From: Limnohabitans sp. Rim8
Lineage (GTDB): Bacteria; Pseudomonadota; Gammaproteobacteria; Burkholderiales; Burkholderiaceae_C
Assembly (NCBI RefSeq): GCF_945901735.1
Contig: NZ_CAMDLM010000018.1
Location: forward strand, 1-64,000
Reading direction: 5' to 3'
Length of the DNA stretch: 64,000 nucleotides
Below, piece by piece: positions 29,302 through 42,127 of this stretch. Within the stretch, counting starts at the first letter, position 1, and the number at the start of each line of letters is the position of its first letter. The notes under the pieces were generated by a model that did no database searches, was not told where the DNA came from, and worked only from the letters and a program-made list of their open reading frames with translations. Position numbers and translations under genes: made by a program.

Positions 29302-30386
29302 GCGGCGCTCAAGCCGCCGACGGCCTGGTGCATGGCGTCCATGGCTTGATCGACGATTTGGGCGCGCCATGCGTCGGTGTCGACGTAAAACGCGTCCATC
29401 AGGTCTTGTTTGATCTGTTTTTTCAGGGCTTCAGGCGCTTCGGGGTGCAGGTGCAGCCAATGGTCGCCACGCAAGGCACCGATGACCTTGTCAGTGGTTT
29501 GCGTGCCGTATTCCATGGCAATGCCGGTGTACTCGGCTTGCGGGCATTCCTGGTAGGCCGACATCCACATCAGGCCGGTGAGGAAGGCTGAGCTGGACGA
29601 ACCGTCGTAGATGGAGGTGATGCCCTGGCCCCACCAGGCTTTGGCACGGCTGTAGGCCGCTGCGTCGTCGGCGCAGGCAAAAATGCGCTCGCCCACACCG
29701 CTGGGGCCCAGGCCTGTGTGCAGGTCGATCCAGGCCATTTTCTGGCAGCGCTGGCCGTACTTTTGCAGCACTTGGCGCAAGGTGAGGTTGCTCCAGGTGG
29801 GGGCCTGGCCACCAAAGAAAAGACCGTCCGGAAACTCGTGCTGGCCTTGGGTGACGGCGGACTGAAAGGCTTTCATGCCGCGCTGGGCGATGTACTGGGC
29901 GGTGGCCGCTGCATTGGCGGCATCGGGTGGCCAGACCTCGGGCAGAAGCAAGGGGTGGATTTCCTTGTAGGCCTCGTTGCGGGTGAGGGGCTTAGAAAAG
30001 TCCTGGAAGTTGCGGTTGATGTCCACGTTCTCGTGGGTCACGCGCCGCACATGCGAAAACCCGTGGGGGTTGAGCCCGTGGATGTAGAGCACCGCCACGC
30101 CGTTGGCCTTGGCCGCTGCACGCCAGGCGGTGTTTTGCAGCGCGTGGATTTGTACGCCCGAGCCGCAGTAGCCCTCTACACCGTGGCAGGCGCTGCTGAT
30201 GACCAGCAGCTGTTTCGCATCGGGCGCGCCGTCGAGCACCACGTCCATGGCCAGTTCTTCGCCGTCGCGCCCTTTGAGCGGGTGGATGTTCGAGTCAACC
30301 TTCAGACCTGCAGCATTCGCTGCGTTCAAAAACTTCTGGCGGGCTTCGGCATAACTCTTAGAAAAGCCGTTTTGGTTGTCGTTCAT
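29298..30386 (-). CDS. DUF2817/M14-like zinc carboxypeptidase family protein
   Basis: A 362-residue member of the DUF2817 group related to succinylglutamate desuccinylase/M14 peptidases. Zinc-site segments: SACHGVEGYCGSG (His and Glu, about residues 67-72) and IDLHTGLGPSG (second His, about 217); the Glu in IAMEYGTQT may be the catalytic base. No signal peptide. The start at 30386 (MNDNQNGFSKSYAEAR) was chosen over a long upstream open stretch that is antisense-like. It lies next to an M20 amidohydrolase, suggesting peptide or acyl-amino-acid catabolism. Confidence 0.88.
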   Translation of the reverse strand: MNDNQNGFSKSYAEARQKFLNAANAAGLKVDSNIHPLKGRDGEELAMDVVLDGAPDAKQLLVISSACHGVEGYCGSGVQIHALQNTAWRAAAKANGVAVLYIHGLNPHGFSHVRRVTHENVDINRNFQDFSKPLTRNEAYKEIHPLLLPEVWPPDAANAAATAQYIAQRGMKAFQSAVTQGQHEFPDGLFFGGQAPTWSNLTLRQVLQKYGQRCQKMAWIDLHTGLGPSGVGERIFACADDAAAYSRAKAWWGQGITSIYDGSSSSAFLTGLMWMSAYQECPQAEYTGIAMEYGTQTTDKVIGALRGDHWLHLHPEAPEALKKQIKQDLMDAFYVDTDAWRAQIVDQAMDAMHQAVGGLSAA

Positions 30387-30397
30387 GCGGGGCCCGG

Positions 30398-31609
30398 TCA
30401 AGCGGTTTGTGTCGGATTGGCCAGCCACTGCGTGGCCAATTCCACCCAATAGGTGCCGCCCAGCGGGATCAGGTCGTCGTTGAAGTCGTAGCTCGGGTTG
30501 TGCAAGGTGCAGGGACCGCCGCCGTGGCCCATTTCGCGGTGCGCGCCGTCGCCATTGCTGATGAACACATAGGCGCCAGGCTTGGCTTGCAGCATGTACG
30601 AAAAATCTTCTGCGCCCATGGTGGGTTCTTGCGTCATCACATGGTCGGCACCCACAATGCCACCCATCACCTGGCGGGCAAAGTCGGCCTCGGCTGGGCT
30701 GTTGATGGTGGGCGGGTAGTTGCGGTGGAACTCGAATTCGCACTGCGCACCAAAAGCGGCGCAGATCGACTCGGCCACCAGTTTCATGCGGGTCTCGATC
30801 AGGTCCAGCACCTCGATGCTGAAGGTGCGCACCGTGCCTTGCAGTTCGCAGAAATCGGGCACGACGTTGGTGGCTTCGCCCGCATGGATCATGGTGACCG
30901 AGATCACGCCCGCGTCGACTGGCTTTTTGTTGCGGGTGATGATGGTCTGAAAGCCTTGCACCATTTGGCAGGCGATCGGCACCGGGTCGATGCCGTTGTG
31001 CGGCAGCGCGGCGTGGCTGCCTTTGCCGCGGATAACGATCTTGAATTCGTTGCTGGACGCCATCACCGGGCCTGCGCTCACGGCAAAGGTGCCCACCGGC
31101 GCGCCTGGCCAGTTGTGCATGCCAAACACGGCCTGCATGGGGAACTTGTCGAACAAGCCATCCTTGATCATTTCGCGAGCCCCGCCGCCGCCTTCTTCGG
31201 CGGGTTGGAAGATCACATACACCGTGCCGTCAAAGTCGCGGTGCTTGGAAAAATGCTTGGCAGCCGCCAGCAGCATGGCCGTGTGGCCGTCGTGGCCGCA
31301 GGCGTGCATCTTGCCTTGGTGTTTGCTGGCGTGGGGGAAGGTGTTGAACTCTTGCATGGGCAGGGCGTCGATGTCGGCGCGCAAGCCAATGCCACGCCCG
31401 CAAGCGCCGCCGTCGCGCCCGTGCAAGATGCCCACCACGCCGGTGGTGCCCATGCCGCGGTGGATGGGAATGCCCCAGTCCGTCAGCTGCTGCGCCACCA
31501 CGTCAGCGGTGCGCACCTCCTGAAAGCACAGCTCGGGGTGAGCGTGGATGTCTTTGCGAATGGCCGCAATGCTGGCCGCGTCGGTGAGGATGGAGTCGAT
31601 GATTTTCAT
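30398..31609 (-). CDS. M20-family metal-dependent amidohydrolase (hippurate hydrolase type)
   Basis: A 403-residue di-metal hydrolase that cleaves N-acyl amino acids. Motifs: IGLRADIDALPMQE (metal Asp region, about residue 78), MHACGHDGHTAMLL (metal Cys/His and proton-relay area, about 107-120), FQPAEEGGGGAREM with the catalytic Glu pair, and TMGAEDFSYML near the C-terminus. No secretion signal. Twelve bases before the DUF2817 gene on the same strand and divergent from the molybdopterin oxidoreductase. Confidence 0.93.
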   Translation of the reverse strand: MKIIDSILTDAASIAAIRKDIHAHPELCFQEVRTADVVAQQLTDWGIPIHRGMGTTGVVGILHGRDGGACGRGIGLRADIDALPMQEFNTFPHASKHQGKMHACGHDGHTAMLLAAAKHFSKHRDFDGTVYVIFQPAEEGGGGAREMIKDGLFDKFPMQAVFGMHNWPGAPVGTFAVSAGPVMASSNEFKIVIRGKGSHAALPHNGIDPVPIACQMVQGFQTIITRNKKPVDAGVISVTMIHAGEATNVVPDFCELQGTVRTFSIEVLDLIETRMKLVAESICAAFGAQCEFEFHRNYPPTINSPAEADFARQVMGGIVGADHVMTQEPTMGAEDFSYMLQAKPGAYVFISNGDGAHREMGHGGGPCTLHNPSYDFNDDLIPLGGTYWVELATQWLANPTQTA

Positions 31610-31754
31610 GGGTACAGTCTAGCCACACTTGGATGGAATTGCCAACACCCCCGCGCACATGGGGGACAAACGGGCTGCCCACGAAGGGGCGGGTTTGGGC
31701 CACAATCGGACCTAACGATTGCCCCACGCCAGTCTTAACCTTGCACACAGCCCC

Positions 31755-33848
<2,094 letters not shown>

Positions 33849-33874
33849 ACCCCCAAAAGCACCTTTCAAACACC

Positions 33875-34177
33875 ATGCCTGAACTGAACATTGAACGCGC
33901 GCACGCCCTGGGCTTGAGCGGCGCACGCACCGTGGCCGAGCGCTGGCGCGAACAAGCCGAGCAGGAATGGGGCATGGCCTGCGAGTCCGAGCCAGGTGAG
34001 TTTGAAGACCGCATGCGTTTCGCGCGAAGTGGCGTGAGCGGTGAACTGGTGGTGTCCGACACCCGCTTTGACCTGCAGCTGAAACTGGGTTTTTTGCTGG
34101 GCGCTTACAGCGGCAAGATCGAAGAAAAAATCAAAGCCAATCTGGACGCTTTGTTGGGCCCAGCGCCGCAGGCCTGA
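33875..34177 (+). CDS. Polyhydroxyalkanoic acid system (PHA_gran_rgn) family protein
   Basis: A 100-residue protein with the family pattern MPELNIERAHALGLSGAR, helix ERWREQAEQEWGM, strand GEFEDRMRFARSGVSGEL and the tail KLGFLLGAYSGKIEEKIKAN. Members are often near PHA granule genes, but none are present here and the molecular role is not established. It begins 26 bases after the molybdoenzyme stop and could be co-transcribed. Confidence 0.8.
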   Translation: MPELNIERAHALGLSGARTVAERWREQAEQEWGMACESEPGEFEDRMRFARSGVSGELVVSDTRFDLQLKLGFLLGAYSGKIEEKIKANLDALLGPAPQA

Positions 34178-34327
34178 GCGCATTTTTTCGCAGGGGCCTG
34201 CTGTTGCCATGGACTTTGAAGTTTTGCAGGACGGTGGCTTTAGCCCCGACATGAACTTGCGGCAATGCCCATCATGTCGGATCAGAAGGTCCGACCTGCG
34301 GCAAAGAGGTTGAACCGGCCGTCAGTG

Positions 34328-36304
34328 TTACGGCAAATCCTTGCTGGCCTCGGCAACGGGTGAGGTGCGCGGACCGACCGAGCCCAGACGTGCTTTGAGC
34401 GATTGCGGCTGCCCCGTCAGGATGGCGGCGTAGTTGGTGGTGTTGGACAGCACTTTTTTCACGTAATCGCGTGTTTCGAGGAATGGAATGTTTTCGGCCC
34501 AGATGGCCGCTTCGAGCACAGGGCCTTTGCGCCAGTTGCGCGGGCGGCTGGGGCCAGCGTTGTAGGCGGCGGTGGCCATGGGCATGGAGCCTTCAAAGTC
34601 GTCCAGCACCAGTTTAAGGTAGCCGGTGCCAATGGCCACGTTCACTTCGCGGTCGGTGATCTGGTCCGGCGTGAAGCCGGTCATGCCGATCTTTTTGGCC
34701 GTCCATTTGGCGGTGGCCGGCATCACCTGCATCAGGCCCGAAGCGCCCACATGCGAGCGGGCGTCTATGACGAAGCGGCTTTCTTGCCGGATCAAACCGT
34801 ACACATAAGCCGGGTCGAGGCGGATCTCGCCAGCGCGGCGCACCACCGTCTCGCGCAGCGGCATGGGAAAGCGCTGTTCAAAGTCAATCACCTCCTTGGT
34901 GCGCTCGCTGGTGTTGATGCAACGGTCCCATACCTGCCGTTGGCAAGCCAGGTCGGCCGCGGCCAGCAGCTCGCGGTCGTTCATGCCACCGGGGGTGTGC
35001 AGGTTGGTGCTGTAGTTCCATTCGCGGTTGCCCTCAGTTCGCAGACCCAACTGGATGGCGTACAAGGCGCGCTGCAGGCCGGGGTTGATGAGGGCCGCAG
35101 CTTTTTCTTGCGGGGTCAGGGCCATGGGGCGCTCAGGCGCAGTGATCGGTTGGCCCAGCTCTTCCAGCGCCAGCTGCTCATAAAAACCGCGCACGCTGGC
35201 GATGCTGCGCAGCAGACCTTGGGCCTCCAGTTTCTGGGCGTTGTCCTGGGCCGTGGCGGTCAGGGCGCGGGCCCGCCAATAGACCCAGGTTGGGTCTTTG
35301 CGGTGGTCGGCGCTCATGGCCTGGGTGGCGCTCAGCACCTGTGGCCATTGGCCTTGGCGCAAAGCGGCACGCACTTTCCAGCCCAGCAGGTCGTCGTTCA
35401 GGTCGCTGTCTTTTTGCACCTTGGCAAAGTGGCTGGCCGCGTTGTCTTGCAGCTTTTGGGCGGCTTGTTTGCCAATGACGGCCCAGGTCCAATTGCGCTC
35501 TTCAGCGCTCAGCTGGATGGCCCAGCGACGGCTCAGCAAATCGGCCGCCTCGTCCGGGTCTTTGGCGGCCAGCCGGATCAGGGCCAGCACCGCGAGTTCT
35601 TTGCGGCTGCGGGTGATGGCCATGATGCGCTTGTCCAGGTATTTGGCCGGGTTGGCGTGGATGAGCGCCACTTGTTCGGACAGGCGCGGCGCTTCGATGT
35701 CCACTGCGGCTTGCGCCGCGCGGGGCCGGTTGGCGTCCATGGCGGTGCGGGCTTTGCGCCACAGGTCCAGCGCCTGAATCTGACGGCCCGAATGCAAATG
35801 CTCGGCCACATAGGTGCAGCCATCGTCGGCCTCACGCAATGAATACCAAAGACGCAGGGCTTCATCGGCCACATCGGCCTTGCTGTTCATGGCCTCGGTG
35901 GCCAGGGCGTAACAGCGCACTTCGCGGTCATCGCGCATGCGAAAGCGGGGGTATTGGGCCGTGAAGGTGGCCCAGTCGCGCCGTTTGCCCAGTTGTTGCA
36001 GCCAGTCGTTGCGCAGGCGGTCTTCGTAGTAGCTGCCTGCGTAGCTGTCCAAGAAGCCGCGAATTTCAGATTCAGGCGCGGTGTCAAGGCGGGTGCGCAT
36101 GTCCCAATAGGCGGCCAAGGGCTCCAACACATGGCCGCGGGCTTGGGGCATTAGGGCTGACAGCCGTTTGGCATCATTTTTGCGAAAAGCCTGATGCATC
36201 TCCAGCAGCACCACGTCGGCCCGGTTTTGGGCTTGGGCGGGCCAGACCCCCAGGCCCGTCATGGCCATGGCGCTCAGCAGTGTCAAAATGGGTCTTAATT
36301 TCAT
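34328..36304 (-). CDS. slt: Soluble lytic murein transglycosylase (Slt70 type)
   Basis: Cleaves peptidoglycan glycan strands to 1,6-anhydro products, which AnmK recycles. The 658-residue periplasmic protein has a signal peptide (MKLRPILTLL... cut after AQA near residue 25), a long alpha-superhelical U/L domain, and the C-terminal SLT catalytic domain (about 500-640) with the catalytic Glu in YGLIRQESRFVIDARS, HVGASGLMQVMPATAKWTA and TAAYNAGPSRPRNWR. The ATG at 36304 is only 9 bases from the divergent fau start. Confidence 0.95.
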   Translation of the reverse strand: MKLRPILTLLSAMAMTGLGVWPAQAQNRADVVLLEMHQAFRKNDAKRLSALMPQARGHVLEPLAAYWDMRTRLDTAPESEIRGFLDSYAGSYYEDRLRNDWLQQLGKRRDWATFTAQYPRFRMRDDREVRCYALATEAMNSKADVADEALRLWYSLREADDGCTYVAEHLHSGRQIQALDLWRKARTAMDANRPRAAQAAVDIEAPRLSEQVALIHANPAKYLDKRIMAITRSRKELAVLALIRLAAKDPDEAADLLSRRWAIQLSAEERNWTWAVIGKQAAQKLQDNAASHFAKVQKDSDLNDDLLGWKVRAALRQGQWPQVLSATQAMSADHRKDPTWVYWRARALTATAQDNAQKLEAQGLLRSIASVRGFYEQLALEELGQPITAPERPMALTPQEKAAALINPGLQRALYAIQLGLRTEGNREWNYSTNLHTPGGMNDRELLAAADLACQRQVWDRCINTSERTKEVIDFEQRFPMPLRETVVRRAGEIRLDPAYVYGLIRQESRFVIDARSHVGASGLMQVMPATAKWTAKKIGMTGFTPDQITDREVNVAIGTGYLKLVLDDFEGSMPMATAAYNAGPSRPRNWRKGPVLEAAIWAENIPFLETRDYVKKVLSNTTNYAAILTGQPQSLKARLGSVGPRTSPVAEASKDLP

Positions 36305-36313
36305 GGGTCGATT

Positions 36314-36898
36314 ATGGACAAAGCCGAAGCAAAACGCGCCTTGAGAAAAGCCTTGATTGAAGAAAGGCTGAACCTGCCCGACCGATTGGCGCGGGCCGAA
36401 GCCTTGCAACGCGTCATGCGCATTTGGCTGTTTGACCGCCCCGAAACCGTGATCGGTGCTTACTGGCCGATCAAGGGCGAGTTCGATCCGCTGCCCGCGC
36501 TGCACCGCTGGAAAGAAGACGGCGAGTTGAACGGCGAGCCGCAGCGCCGCCAAATTGGCCTGCCGGTCGTCAACAAACAGCACAAAACCTTGACTTTCCA
36601 CACCTGGTACCCCGGCTGCCCGATGGAAGAAGACGCCTATGGCATTCCCAAGCCCAAAGACACCGAAGTCATCGTGCCCACCTTGTTGTTTGTGCCCTGC
36701 GTGGGCTATGGCATTGGCGGCTACCGCCTGGGTTACGGCGGGGGGTTCTACGACCGCACCCTGGCTACCCTGCTGCCAAAGCCCTTCACCGTGGGCTTGG
36801 GCTACACCCACGGGTTTTTAGAAGATTTGGAGCCCGAAGACCACGATGAGCCGCTGAACGCCATCCTGAACGACAACGGGGTGGTCTGGCCCATTTGA
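36314..36898 (+). CDS. fau: 5-formyltetrahydrofolate cyclo-ligase
   Basis: Converts 5-formyl-THF to 5,10-methenyl-THF with ATP. The 194-residue product shows basic ATP-binding residues KAEAKRALRKALI, IGAYWPIKGEFDPLPAL and the signature IGGYRLGYGGGFYDRTLA (about 137-154). In many proteobacteria 6S RNA precedes this gene; here slt starts 9 bp upstream, so no 6S RNA is present. tetR follows after 18 bases. Confidence 0.95.
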   Translation: MDKAEAKRALRKALIEERLNLPDRLARAEALQRVMRIWLFDRPETVIGAYWPIKGEFDPLPALHRWKEDGELNGEPQRRQIGLPVVNKQHKTLTFHTWYPGCPMEEDAYGIPKPKDTEVIVPTLLFVPCVGYGIGGYRLGYGGGFYDRTLATLLPKPFTVGLGYTHGFLEDLEPEDHDEPLNAILNDNGVVWPI

Positions 36899-36916
36899 GT
36901 CAAACCCGAAAGAACC

Positions 36917-37546
36917 ATGGCCAGACCCAAATCAGCAACCCACGACATCAAGCGCGACGCGATCCTGGACATCGCGGCGCAGTGCTTTGCGCAAAGCAGC
37001 TACCCCGCTGCCAGCATGAACGAAATCGCCACCGCATGTGGCACCTCCAAGGCCAGGCTGTACCACTATTACGAAAGCAAGGAAGCCATCTTGTTTGATT
37101 TGCTGGACCGCCACACCCAGCGCCTGTTGGCGGTGATCGCGCAAACCGAAGCCAACGCCCAGCGCAAGGACCTGAACGAACGGGCCGCGCTGCACGAGTT
37201 GGTTCGGGCGTTTTTGCAGGAATATGAAACCTCGGCCACCCGGCACGCGGCCTTGCTCAATGACACCCAGTTTTTGAGCGACGTGCCCGACGCGGCCTTG
37301 GGCTTTGCGCCAGTATCCCCGCGAGAGCTGATCCTGAACCGCCAGCGCGACATCGTGGCCGCCATGACCCGATTCATGAAGCGGGCCTACCCTGAGCGCT
37401 TGACGCCCACCAACCAGACCGCCCTGACCATGATGCTGCTGGGCATGATCAACTGGACCTTCACCTGGCTGCGTCCGGGTGGCCCCATCAGCTATGCGGC
37501 CTTTGCCGATGAAGTGATTGGTATGCTGGAAAAGGGGCTGGGTTGA
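36917..37546 (+). CDS. TetR-family transcriptional regulator
   Basis: A 209-residue regulator: N-terminal HTH of TetR type (KRDAILDIAAQCFAQSSYPA, MNEIATACGTSKARLYHYYE, residues about 12-55) and a ligand-binding C-domain with a C-terminal TetR_C-like helix MMLLGMINWTFTWLRPGGP. Such Burkholderiales regulators are often near phenylacetate or fatty-acid genes, but the neighbour here is fau. Target and effector unknown. Confidence 0.92.
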   Translation: MARPKSATHDIKRDAILDIAAQCFAQSSYPAASMNEIATACGTSKARLYHYYESKEAILFDLLDRHTQRLLAVIAQTEANAQRKDLNERAALHELVRAFLQEYETSATRHAALLNDTQFLSDVPDAALGFAPVSPRELILNRQRDIVAAMTRFMKRAYPERLTPTNQTALTMMLLGMINWTFTWLRPGGPISYAAFADEVIGMLEKGLG

Positions 37547-37651
37547 GGTGCTTGGACGTCTGCAACCCTGCTCATGCGCAGGTGACGGGATGTTCATCAC
37601 CCAGCCGCGAAACGGGTGGCAAATCGGCTCACCTGCGCCTTGCACTGTGGC

Positions 37652-38494
37652 TCAAATCGCGTCCAGTTCCCGGTGCCGTTTCAGGGTGAGCCAGCGTGTG
37701 CCGAAGTTTTGGGCCAACTGCTCGACCATGAACACCGAGCGGTGCTGCCCCCCAGTGCAACCGATGGCCACCGTCACGTAGCTGCGGTGATCGCGCTCGA
37801 TGGCCGGAATCCAGTGCTTGAGGAACCCTTCGATCTGCAATTGCATTTGCAAGAACGCTTCGGACTGGCGCAAATAGGCCTGCACCGGCTCGTCACGTCC
37901 CGTCAAAGGCCGAAGCGCGCTCTCGTAATGGGGGTTGGGCAACATGCGCACGTCAAACACATAGTCGGCATCGGTGGGGATGCCGCGCTTGAAGCCAAAC
38001 GATTCAAACACCAAGGTCAGCTGGGCCGAGGGGGCGCTGACCAAGGTCTTGATGTAGGTTTGAAGCTGTGCCGATCGCAGCAAACTGGTGTCAATGACGT
38101 GGGCACGGTCGCGCAAGTCGGCCAGCAATTCACGCTCGAAACCAATGGTTTCAAGCAAGGCTTTGTCGCCACTCGACAAAGGGTGTTTGCGCCGCGATTC
38201 GGAATAACGGCGCTGCAGCGTGTCGGAGTTCGCGTCCAGAAAAACCGACTTCACCGTCATGCCCATGTCATGCAGCAAATTCATTTGCTCAGGCATCAGG
38301 TACAAGGAATTGGCGCTGCGCACATCGATGGCAATCGCCAGGCGTCGCTCTTGGTGTTGCTCTTCGAGCTTGACGAAGGGAATCAGCAACTCAGGCGGCA
38401 GGTTGTCCACGCAGTAAAAACCTGAGTCTTCTAGGGCGTGCAGCGCCACCGATTTGCCAGAACCGGACATGCCGGTGATCAAGATGATGTCCAT
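37652..38494 (-). CDS. rapZ: RNase adapter protein RapZ
   Basis: P-loop protein that in enterobacteria controls GlmY/GlmZ small RNAs and amino-sugar synthesis. The 280-residue product has Walker [21 protein letters not shown] (residues 5-24), an N-terminal nucleotide domain, and the C-terminal RNA-binding domain with [20 protein letters not shown] and [20 protein letters not shown]. Its start is 2 bases from the recN stop, so the two form a transcription unit with nadK. Classical GlmZ has not been described in this group, so the precise role here is open. Confidence 0.94.
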   Translation of the reverse strand: MDIILITGMSGSGKSVALHALEDSGFYCVDNLPPELLIPFVKLEEQHQERRLAIAIDVRSANSLYLMPEQMNLLHDMGMTVKSVFLDANSDTLQRRYSESRRKHPLSSGDKALLETIGFERELLADLRDRAHVIDTSLLRSAQLQTYIKTLVSAPSAQLTLVFESFGFKRGIPTDADYVFDVRMLPNPHYESALRPLTGRDEPVQAYLRQSEAFLQMQLQIEGFLKHWIPAIERDHRSYVTVAIGCTGGQHRSVFMVEQLAQNFGTRWLTLKRHRELDAI

Positions 38495-38496
38495 GT

Positions 38497-40182
38497 TCAG
38501 CTTTGGGTGGCTTTGCGGCCAACGGGTTTGGAAGGGGTGCCCAGCATTTCGCGAGCATGGGCCAAGGTGGTGGCAGACAACTTTTCGCCGCCCAGCATGC
38601 GGGCGATCTCGCTCACGCGATCTTGGCCATTCACGCCGCGCACTTGGCTGCTGACTTGGCCCCTGGCCGCGGCTTTGCTGACCAACAAGTGGTGGTCTGC
38701 GCAGGCGGCCACCTGGGGCAGATGGGTCACGGCCAGCACTTGGCGGTGCAGGCCCAACTGCTTCATCAGGCGGCCCACGGTTTCGGCTACAGCACCGCCC
38801 ACGCCGGAGTCCACCTCGTCAAAGATCAAAGTGCCGGCTTCGCCCAGCTCGCTGGTGGTCACCGCAATGGCCAGCGCGATGCGCGAGAGTTCGCCACCCG
38901 AAGCCACTTTGCCCACGGGCCGGGGGGTGCTGCCTTCGTGCCCTGCGACCAGAAAGCTGACTTCCTCCAGCCCGTGCTGTGCCGGTGCATCCAGGGTTTG
39001 CAGCTGCACCTCAAAGCGGCCGCCTTGCATGCCCAGTTGCTGCATCGCTTTGCTGACGGCCTGGGCCAAGGGTTTGGCGGCTTTTTGGCGTTGATGTGAT
39101 ACGGCTTTGGCCGCTTGCAAACAGGCTTTGTGGGCAGCTTGTTCGGCTTTTTGCAGGCTGTCAAGGTCGGCGGCGGCATCGAGCTGGGCCAGCTCATGAC
39201 GCCAGTTTTGCAAGCTCAAGGGCAGTTCGTCGGGTGTTTTTTTGTAGCGCCGAGCCAGCGACAGCCACAGGCCCATGCGCTCGTCCAGTTGGGCCAGGTG
39301 CTGCGGGTCCAAATCGGTTTTTCGCAAATAGCTGTGCAGGCTGTGGGCCACGTCCTCGGCCTGGGCCTGCGCAGACACCAGCACTTCGGCCAGGGCGTGG
39401 AACTCGGCCTCATACTGCCCGAGCGATTGCAGGGTCTGGATGGCGCGGGACAGATGGCGCAAAGCGCCGCTGTCGCTGTCACCGCCTTCGAGCCAGACCG
39501 TGCTCTGGTTGGCCCCGTCAATCAAGGCCTGCGCGTTGGCCAACCGGCTGTGTTGGGTGCTCAGGTCTTGCCATTCGCCCACCTGCGGGTTCAGCTTTTC
39601 CAGCTCGCTGATTTGCCAGGCCAGGCGTTCGCGCTCGTTGGCCAAAGTGCTTTGCGCTTGCAACGCATCGGCCAAGGCTTGCTGAGCATGGCGCCAGGCC
39701 TGCCAGGCGGCTTTGAGCGGGCGGGTGTCGGTGCCCGCGTAGGCGTCGAGCAAGCCGCGCACCGCATCAGGGCGGGTCAGGCTTTGCCAGGCGTGTTGGC
39801 CATGGATGTCCAGCAACTGCTCGCCCAGCTCGCGCAGCTGCTTGGCGGTGGCGGGGCTGCCGTTGATCCAGGCGCGGCTTTTGCCTGCGGTGTCCACCGT
39901 GCGGCGCAGCAGCAAATTGGCATTGGCCTCAAACCCAGCTTCTTCGAGCCAAGCCTGAATAAGGGGCGTAGGCTCAAATTCGACGCAGACCTCGCAGCGG
40001 CTGGCACCTTCACGTACCACGCTGGCTTCGGCACGGGTACCCAAGGCCAGTTGCAAGGCGTCGATCAAGATGGATTTGCCCGCACCGGTCTCGCCGGTCA
40101 ACACGCTGAAGCCTGTTTTCAGGTCCAGCGCCAGTTCATGCACGATCACAAAGTCGCGCAGCGTGATGTGCGTCAATGCCAT
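38497..40182 (-). CDS. recN: DNA repair protein RecN
   Basis: SMC-like ATPase for double-strand-break repair. The 561-residue product has the Walker [20 protein letters not shown] (about 30-48), a central coiled-coil region (about 150-380), the signature [17 protein letters not shown] and Walker [17 protein letters not shown], then the terminal [14 protein letters not shown]. Follows nadK after 3 bases, the usual nadK-recN order. Confidence 0.97.
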   Translation of the reverse strand: MALTHITLRDFVIVHELALDLKTGFSVLTGETGAGKSILIDALQLALGTRAEASVVREGASRCEVCVEFEPTPLIQAWLEEAGFEANANLLLRRTVDTAGKSRAWINGSPATAKQLRELGEQLLDIHGQHAWQSLTRPDAVRGLLDAYAGTDTRPLKAAWQAWRHAQQALADALQAQSTLANERERLAWQISELEKLNPQVGEWQDLSTQHSRLANAQALIDGANQSTVWLEGGDSDSGALRHLSRAIQTLQSLGQYEAEFHALAEVLVSAQAQAEDVAHSLHSYLRKTDLDPQHLAQLDERMGLWLSLARRYKKTPDELPLSLQNWRHELAQLDAAADLDSLQKAEQAAHKACLQAAKAVSHQRQKAAKPLAQAVSKAMQQLGMQGGRFEVQLQTLDAPAQHGLEEVSFLVAGHEGSTPRPVGKVASGGELSRIALAIAVTTSELGEAGTLIFDEVDSGVGGAVAETVGRLMKQLGLHRQVLAVTHLPQVAACADHHLLVSKAAARGQVSSQVRGVNGQDRVSEIARMLGGEKLSATTLAHAREMLGTPSKPVGRKATQS

Positions 40183-40185
40183 GGC

Positions 40186-41085
40186 TCAATCGCCCCCATT
40201 CCAGTGCATTTTTTTGCGCAAGGTGTCGAAATAATTCCAGCCTGCCGGGTGCAAAAAGCGCACTTTGTGCTCGGAGCGATTGACCACGATCCGATCACCC
40301 AATATCAAATCTGCCAACGATTGCATGTCAAAGTTAGCGCTGACATAGCGCCCAGAGACGATTTCAATGCTGATCTCGCTGGATTCGGGCAGCACGATGG
40401 GGCGGTTGGACAGGGTGTGCGGTGCAATGGGGGCCATGACCCAGCCGCCCATGGCCGGGTGCACCAAGGGGCCGCCCACCGACAGCGAATAAGCAGTGGA
40501 GCCCGTGGGCGTGGCGATGATCAGGCCGTCGGCGCGTTGGTTGGACACAAACCGCCCGTCAACCTCGACCCGCAGCTCCACCATGCCCGAGGTGCCACCC
40601 CGGTTGACCACCACATCGTTCATGGCCAGCGCGCTGAACACGCTGCGCTGGTCGCGCATGACGTGGGCTTGTAGCAAGCTGCGGTCTTCGGTTTGGTAAT
40701 GGCCCTGCAGCATGGGCAGCAACACGGTCTGGTAGCTTTGCAGGGGTATGTCGGTGATGAAGCCCAGCCGCCCTTGGTTGATGCCCATCAGCGGCAGGCC
40801 ATGGCGGGCCATTTGGCGGCCTATGCCCAGCATGGTGCCATCGCCTCCAATCACCAGGCCCAAATCGCACTGCGTGCCAATCTCGGACATGTCCAATGCG
40901 AGGTATTGGTTCAAGCCGGTGTGCGAGGCGGTTTCTTGGTCCAGCACCACATCGCAGCCTTGCCGGGTCAAGAACTGGGCCACGTCGTCCAAAGCGCGGC
41001 GAGAGCTCTCCAACGCCCCGCCATGGGCAGTGGTGTGGTACTTGCCAAAGAGTGCAATGTGACGAAACTTGGAGGTCATTCGCAA
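40186..41085 (-). CDS. nadK: NAD kinase
   Basis: Phosphorylates NAD to NADP. The 299-residue product has the ATP/NAD motif [19 protein letters not shown] (about 81-99), the NAD-binding [19 protein letters not shown] and the conserved [17 protein letters not shown] second start [15 protein letters not shown] lies two codons downstream. Divergent from hrcA across 22 bases; co-transcribed with recN and rapZ. Confidence 0.97.
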   Translation of the reverse strand: MRMTSKFRHIALFGKYHTTAHGGALESSRRALDDVAQFLTRQGCDVVLDQETASHTGLNQYLALDMSEIGTQCDLGLVIGGDGTMLGIGRQMARHGLPLMGINQGRLGFITDIPLQSYQTVLLPMLQGHYQTEDRSLLQAHVMRDQRSVFSALAMNDVVVNRGGTSGMVELRVEVDGRFVSNQRADGLIIATPTGSTAYSLSVGGPLVHPAMGGWVMAPIAPHTLSNRPIVLPESSEISIEIVSGRYVSANFDMQSLADLILGDRIVVNRSEHKVRFLHPAGWNYFDTLRKKMHWNGGD

Positions 41086-41107
41086 ATTACATCATTAAAA
41101 TGACCGC

Positions 41108-42112
41108 ATGCTAGATGACCGTGCCAAGTTATTGCTCAAAGCGCTGGTGGAACGCTATATCGCGGACGGCCAACCCGTGGGCTCGCGCACGCTCTCCAAG
41201 GCCTCGGGTCTGGATTTGTCACCCGCCACCATCCGCAACGTGATGTCCGACCTGGAAGAGCTGGGCCTGATCGCCAGCCCCCACACCTCGGCCGGGCGCA
41301 TTCCGACCAGCCGGGGCTATCGCCTGTTTGTCGACACCATGCTCACCGTGCAGCGCGACGGCTTGGACACCCCGGCGCTCACGCCCGACCAGCCGCAAAA
41401 AGTGATTGCCAGTGCGGCAAACTTGCTGTCTAGCTTGTCGCATTTTGTGGGTGTGGTCATGACACCGCGCAAGCCGTCGGTGTTCCGGCATATCGAGTTT
41501 TTGCGCCTGTCCGAGCGGCGCTTGCTGGTCATCCTCGTCTCCCCCGAAGGCGATGTGCAAAACCGCATCCTGTTCACCGAGACCGATTACTCGCAAAGCC
41601 AACTGATCGAAACGTCCAATTTCCTCAACAGCCACTACGCGGGCATGGCCATCGAGCAGGTGCGCAGCCGGGTGCAGCAAGAGTTGGTCAGCCTGCAAAG
41701 CGAAATCGCCACGCTCATGCAAGCGGCCGTTCAGGTCAGCACCGAAGCACTGGCCGATGACCAGAATGAAGTGGTGATCGCAGGTGAGCGCAATTTGTTG
41801 TCGGTGAGCGACTTTTCCAGCGACATGGGCCATTTGCGGCGGGCTTTCGACCTGTTTGAGCAAAAAACCCAGCTCATGCGTTTGCTGGATGTGTCCAGCC
41901 AAGCCGAAGGTGTGCGCATCTACATTGGGGGAGAAAGCCAGATCGTGCCCATGCAGGAACTGTCGGTGGTCAGCTCGCCCTACGAGGTCGACGGCCAGAT
42001 TGTGGGCACCTTGGGCGTGATCGGCCCGACCCGCATGCCCTACGACCGCATGATCCAGATCGTCAACATCACCTCGCGCCTGGTCAGCAATGCGCTGAGC
42101 CAGTCCAAATAG
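41108..42112 (+). CDS. hrcA: Heat-inducible transcription repressor HrcA
   Basis: Repressor of heat-shock operons through CIRCE operators. The 334-residue product has the N-terminal winged HTH ([40 protein letters not shown]) with the signature [20 protein letters not shown], and the dimerisation core with [20 protein letters not shown] and [16 protein letters not shown]. No CIRCE inverted repeat was seen next to it. Followed by the tRNA-CAU gene. Confidence 0.97.
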   Translation: MLDDRAKLLLKALVERYIADGQPVGSRTLSKASGLDLSPATIRNVMSDLEELGLIASPHTSAGRIPTSRGYRLFVDTMLTVQRDGLDTPALTPDQPQKVIASAANLLSSLSHFVGVVMTPRKPSVFRHIEFLRLSERRLLVILVSPEGDVQNRILFTETDYSQSQLIETSNFLNSHYAGMAIEQVRSRVQQELVSLQSEIATLMQAAVQVSTEALADDQNEVVIAGERNLLSVSDFSSDMGHLRRAFDLFEQKTQLMRLLDVSSQAEGVRIYIGGESQIVPMQELSVVSSPYEVDGQIVGTLGVIGPTRMPYDRMIQIVNITSRLVSNALSQSK

Positions 42113-42127
42113 GCCTCTTTGGCCGAC

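Noticed and set aside
36250..36330. 6S RNA upstream of fau
   Set aside because: The usual position is occupied by the divergent slt gene with a 9-bp gap; there is no room.
41086..41107. CIRCE operator for HrcA autoregulation
   Set aside because: The 22-bp nadK-hrcA gap has no TTAGCACTC-N9-GAGTGCTAA pattern.
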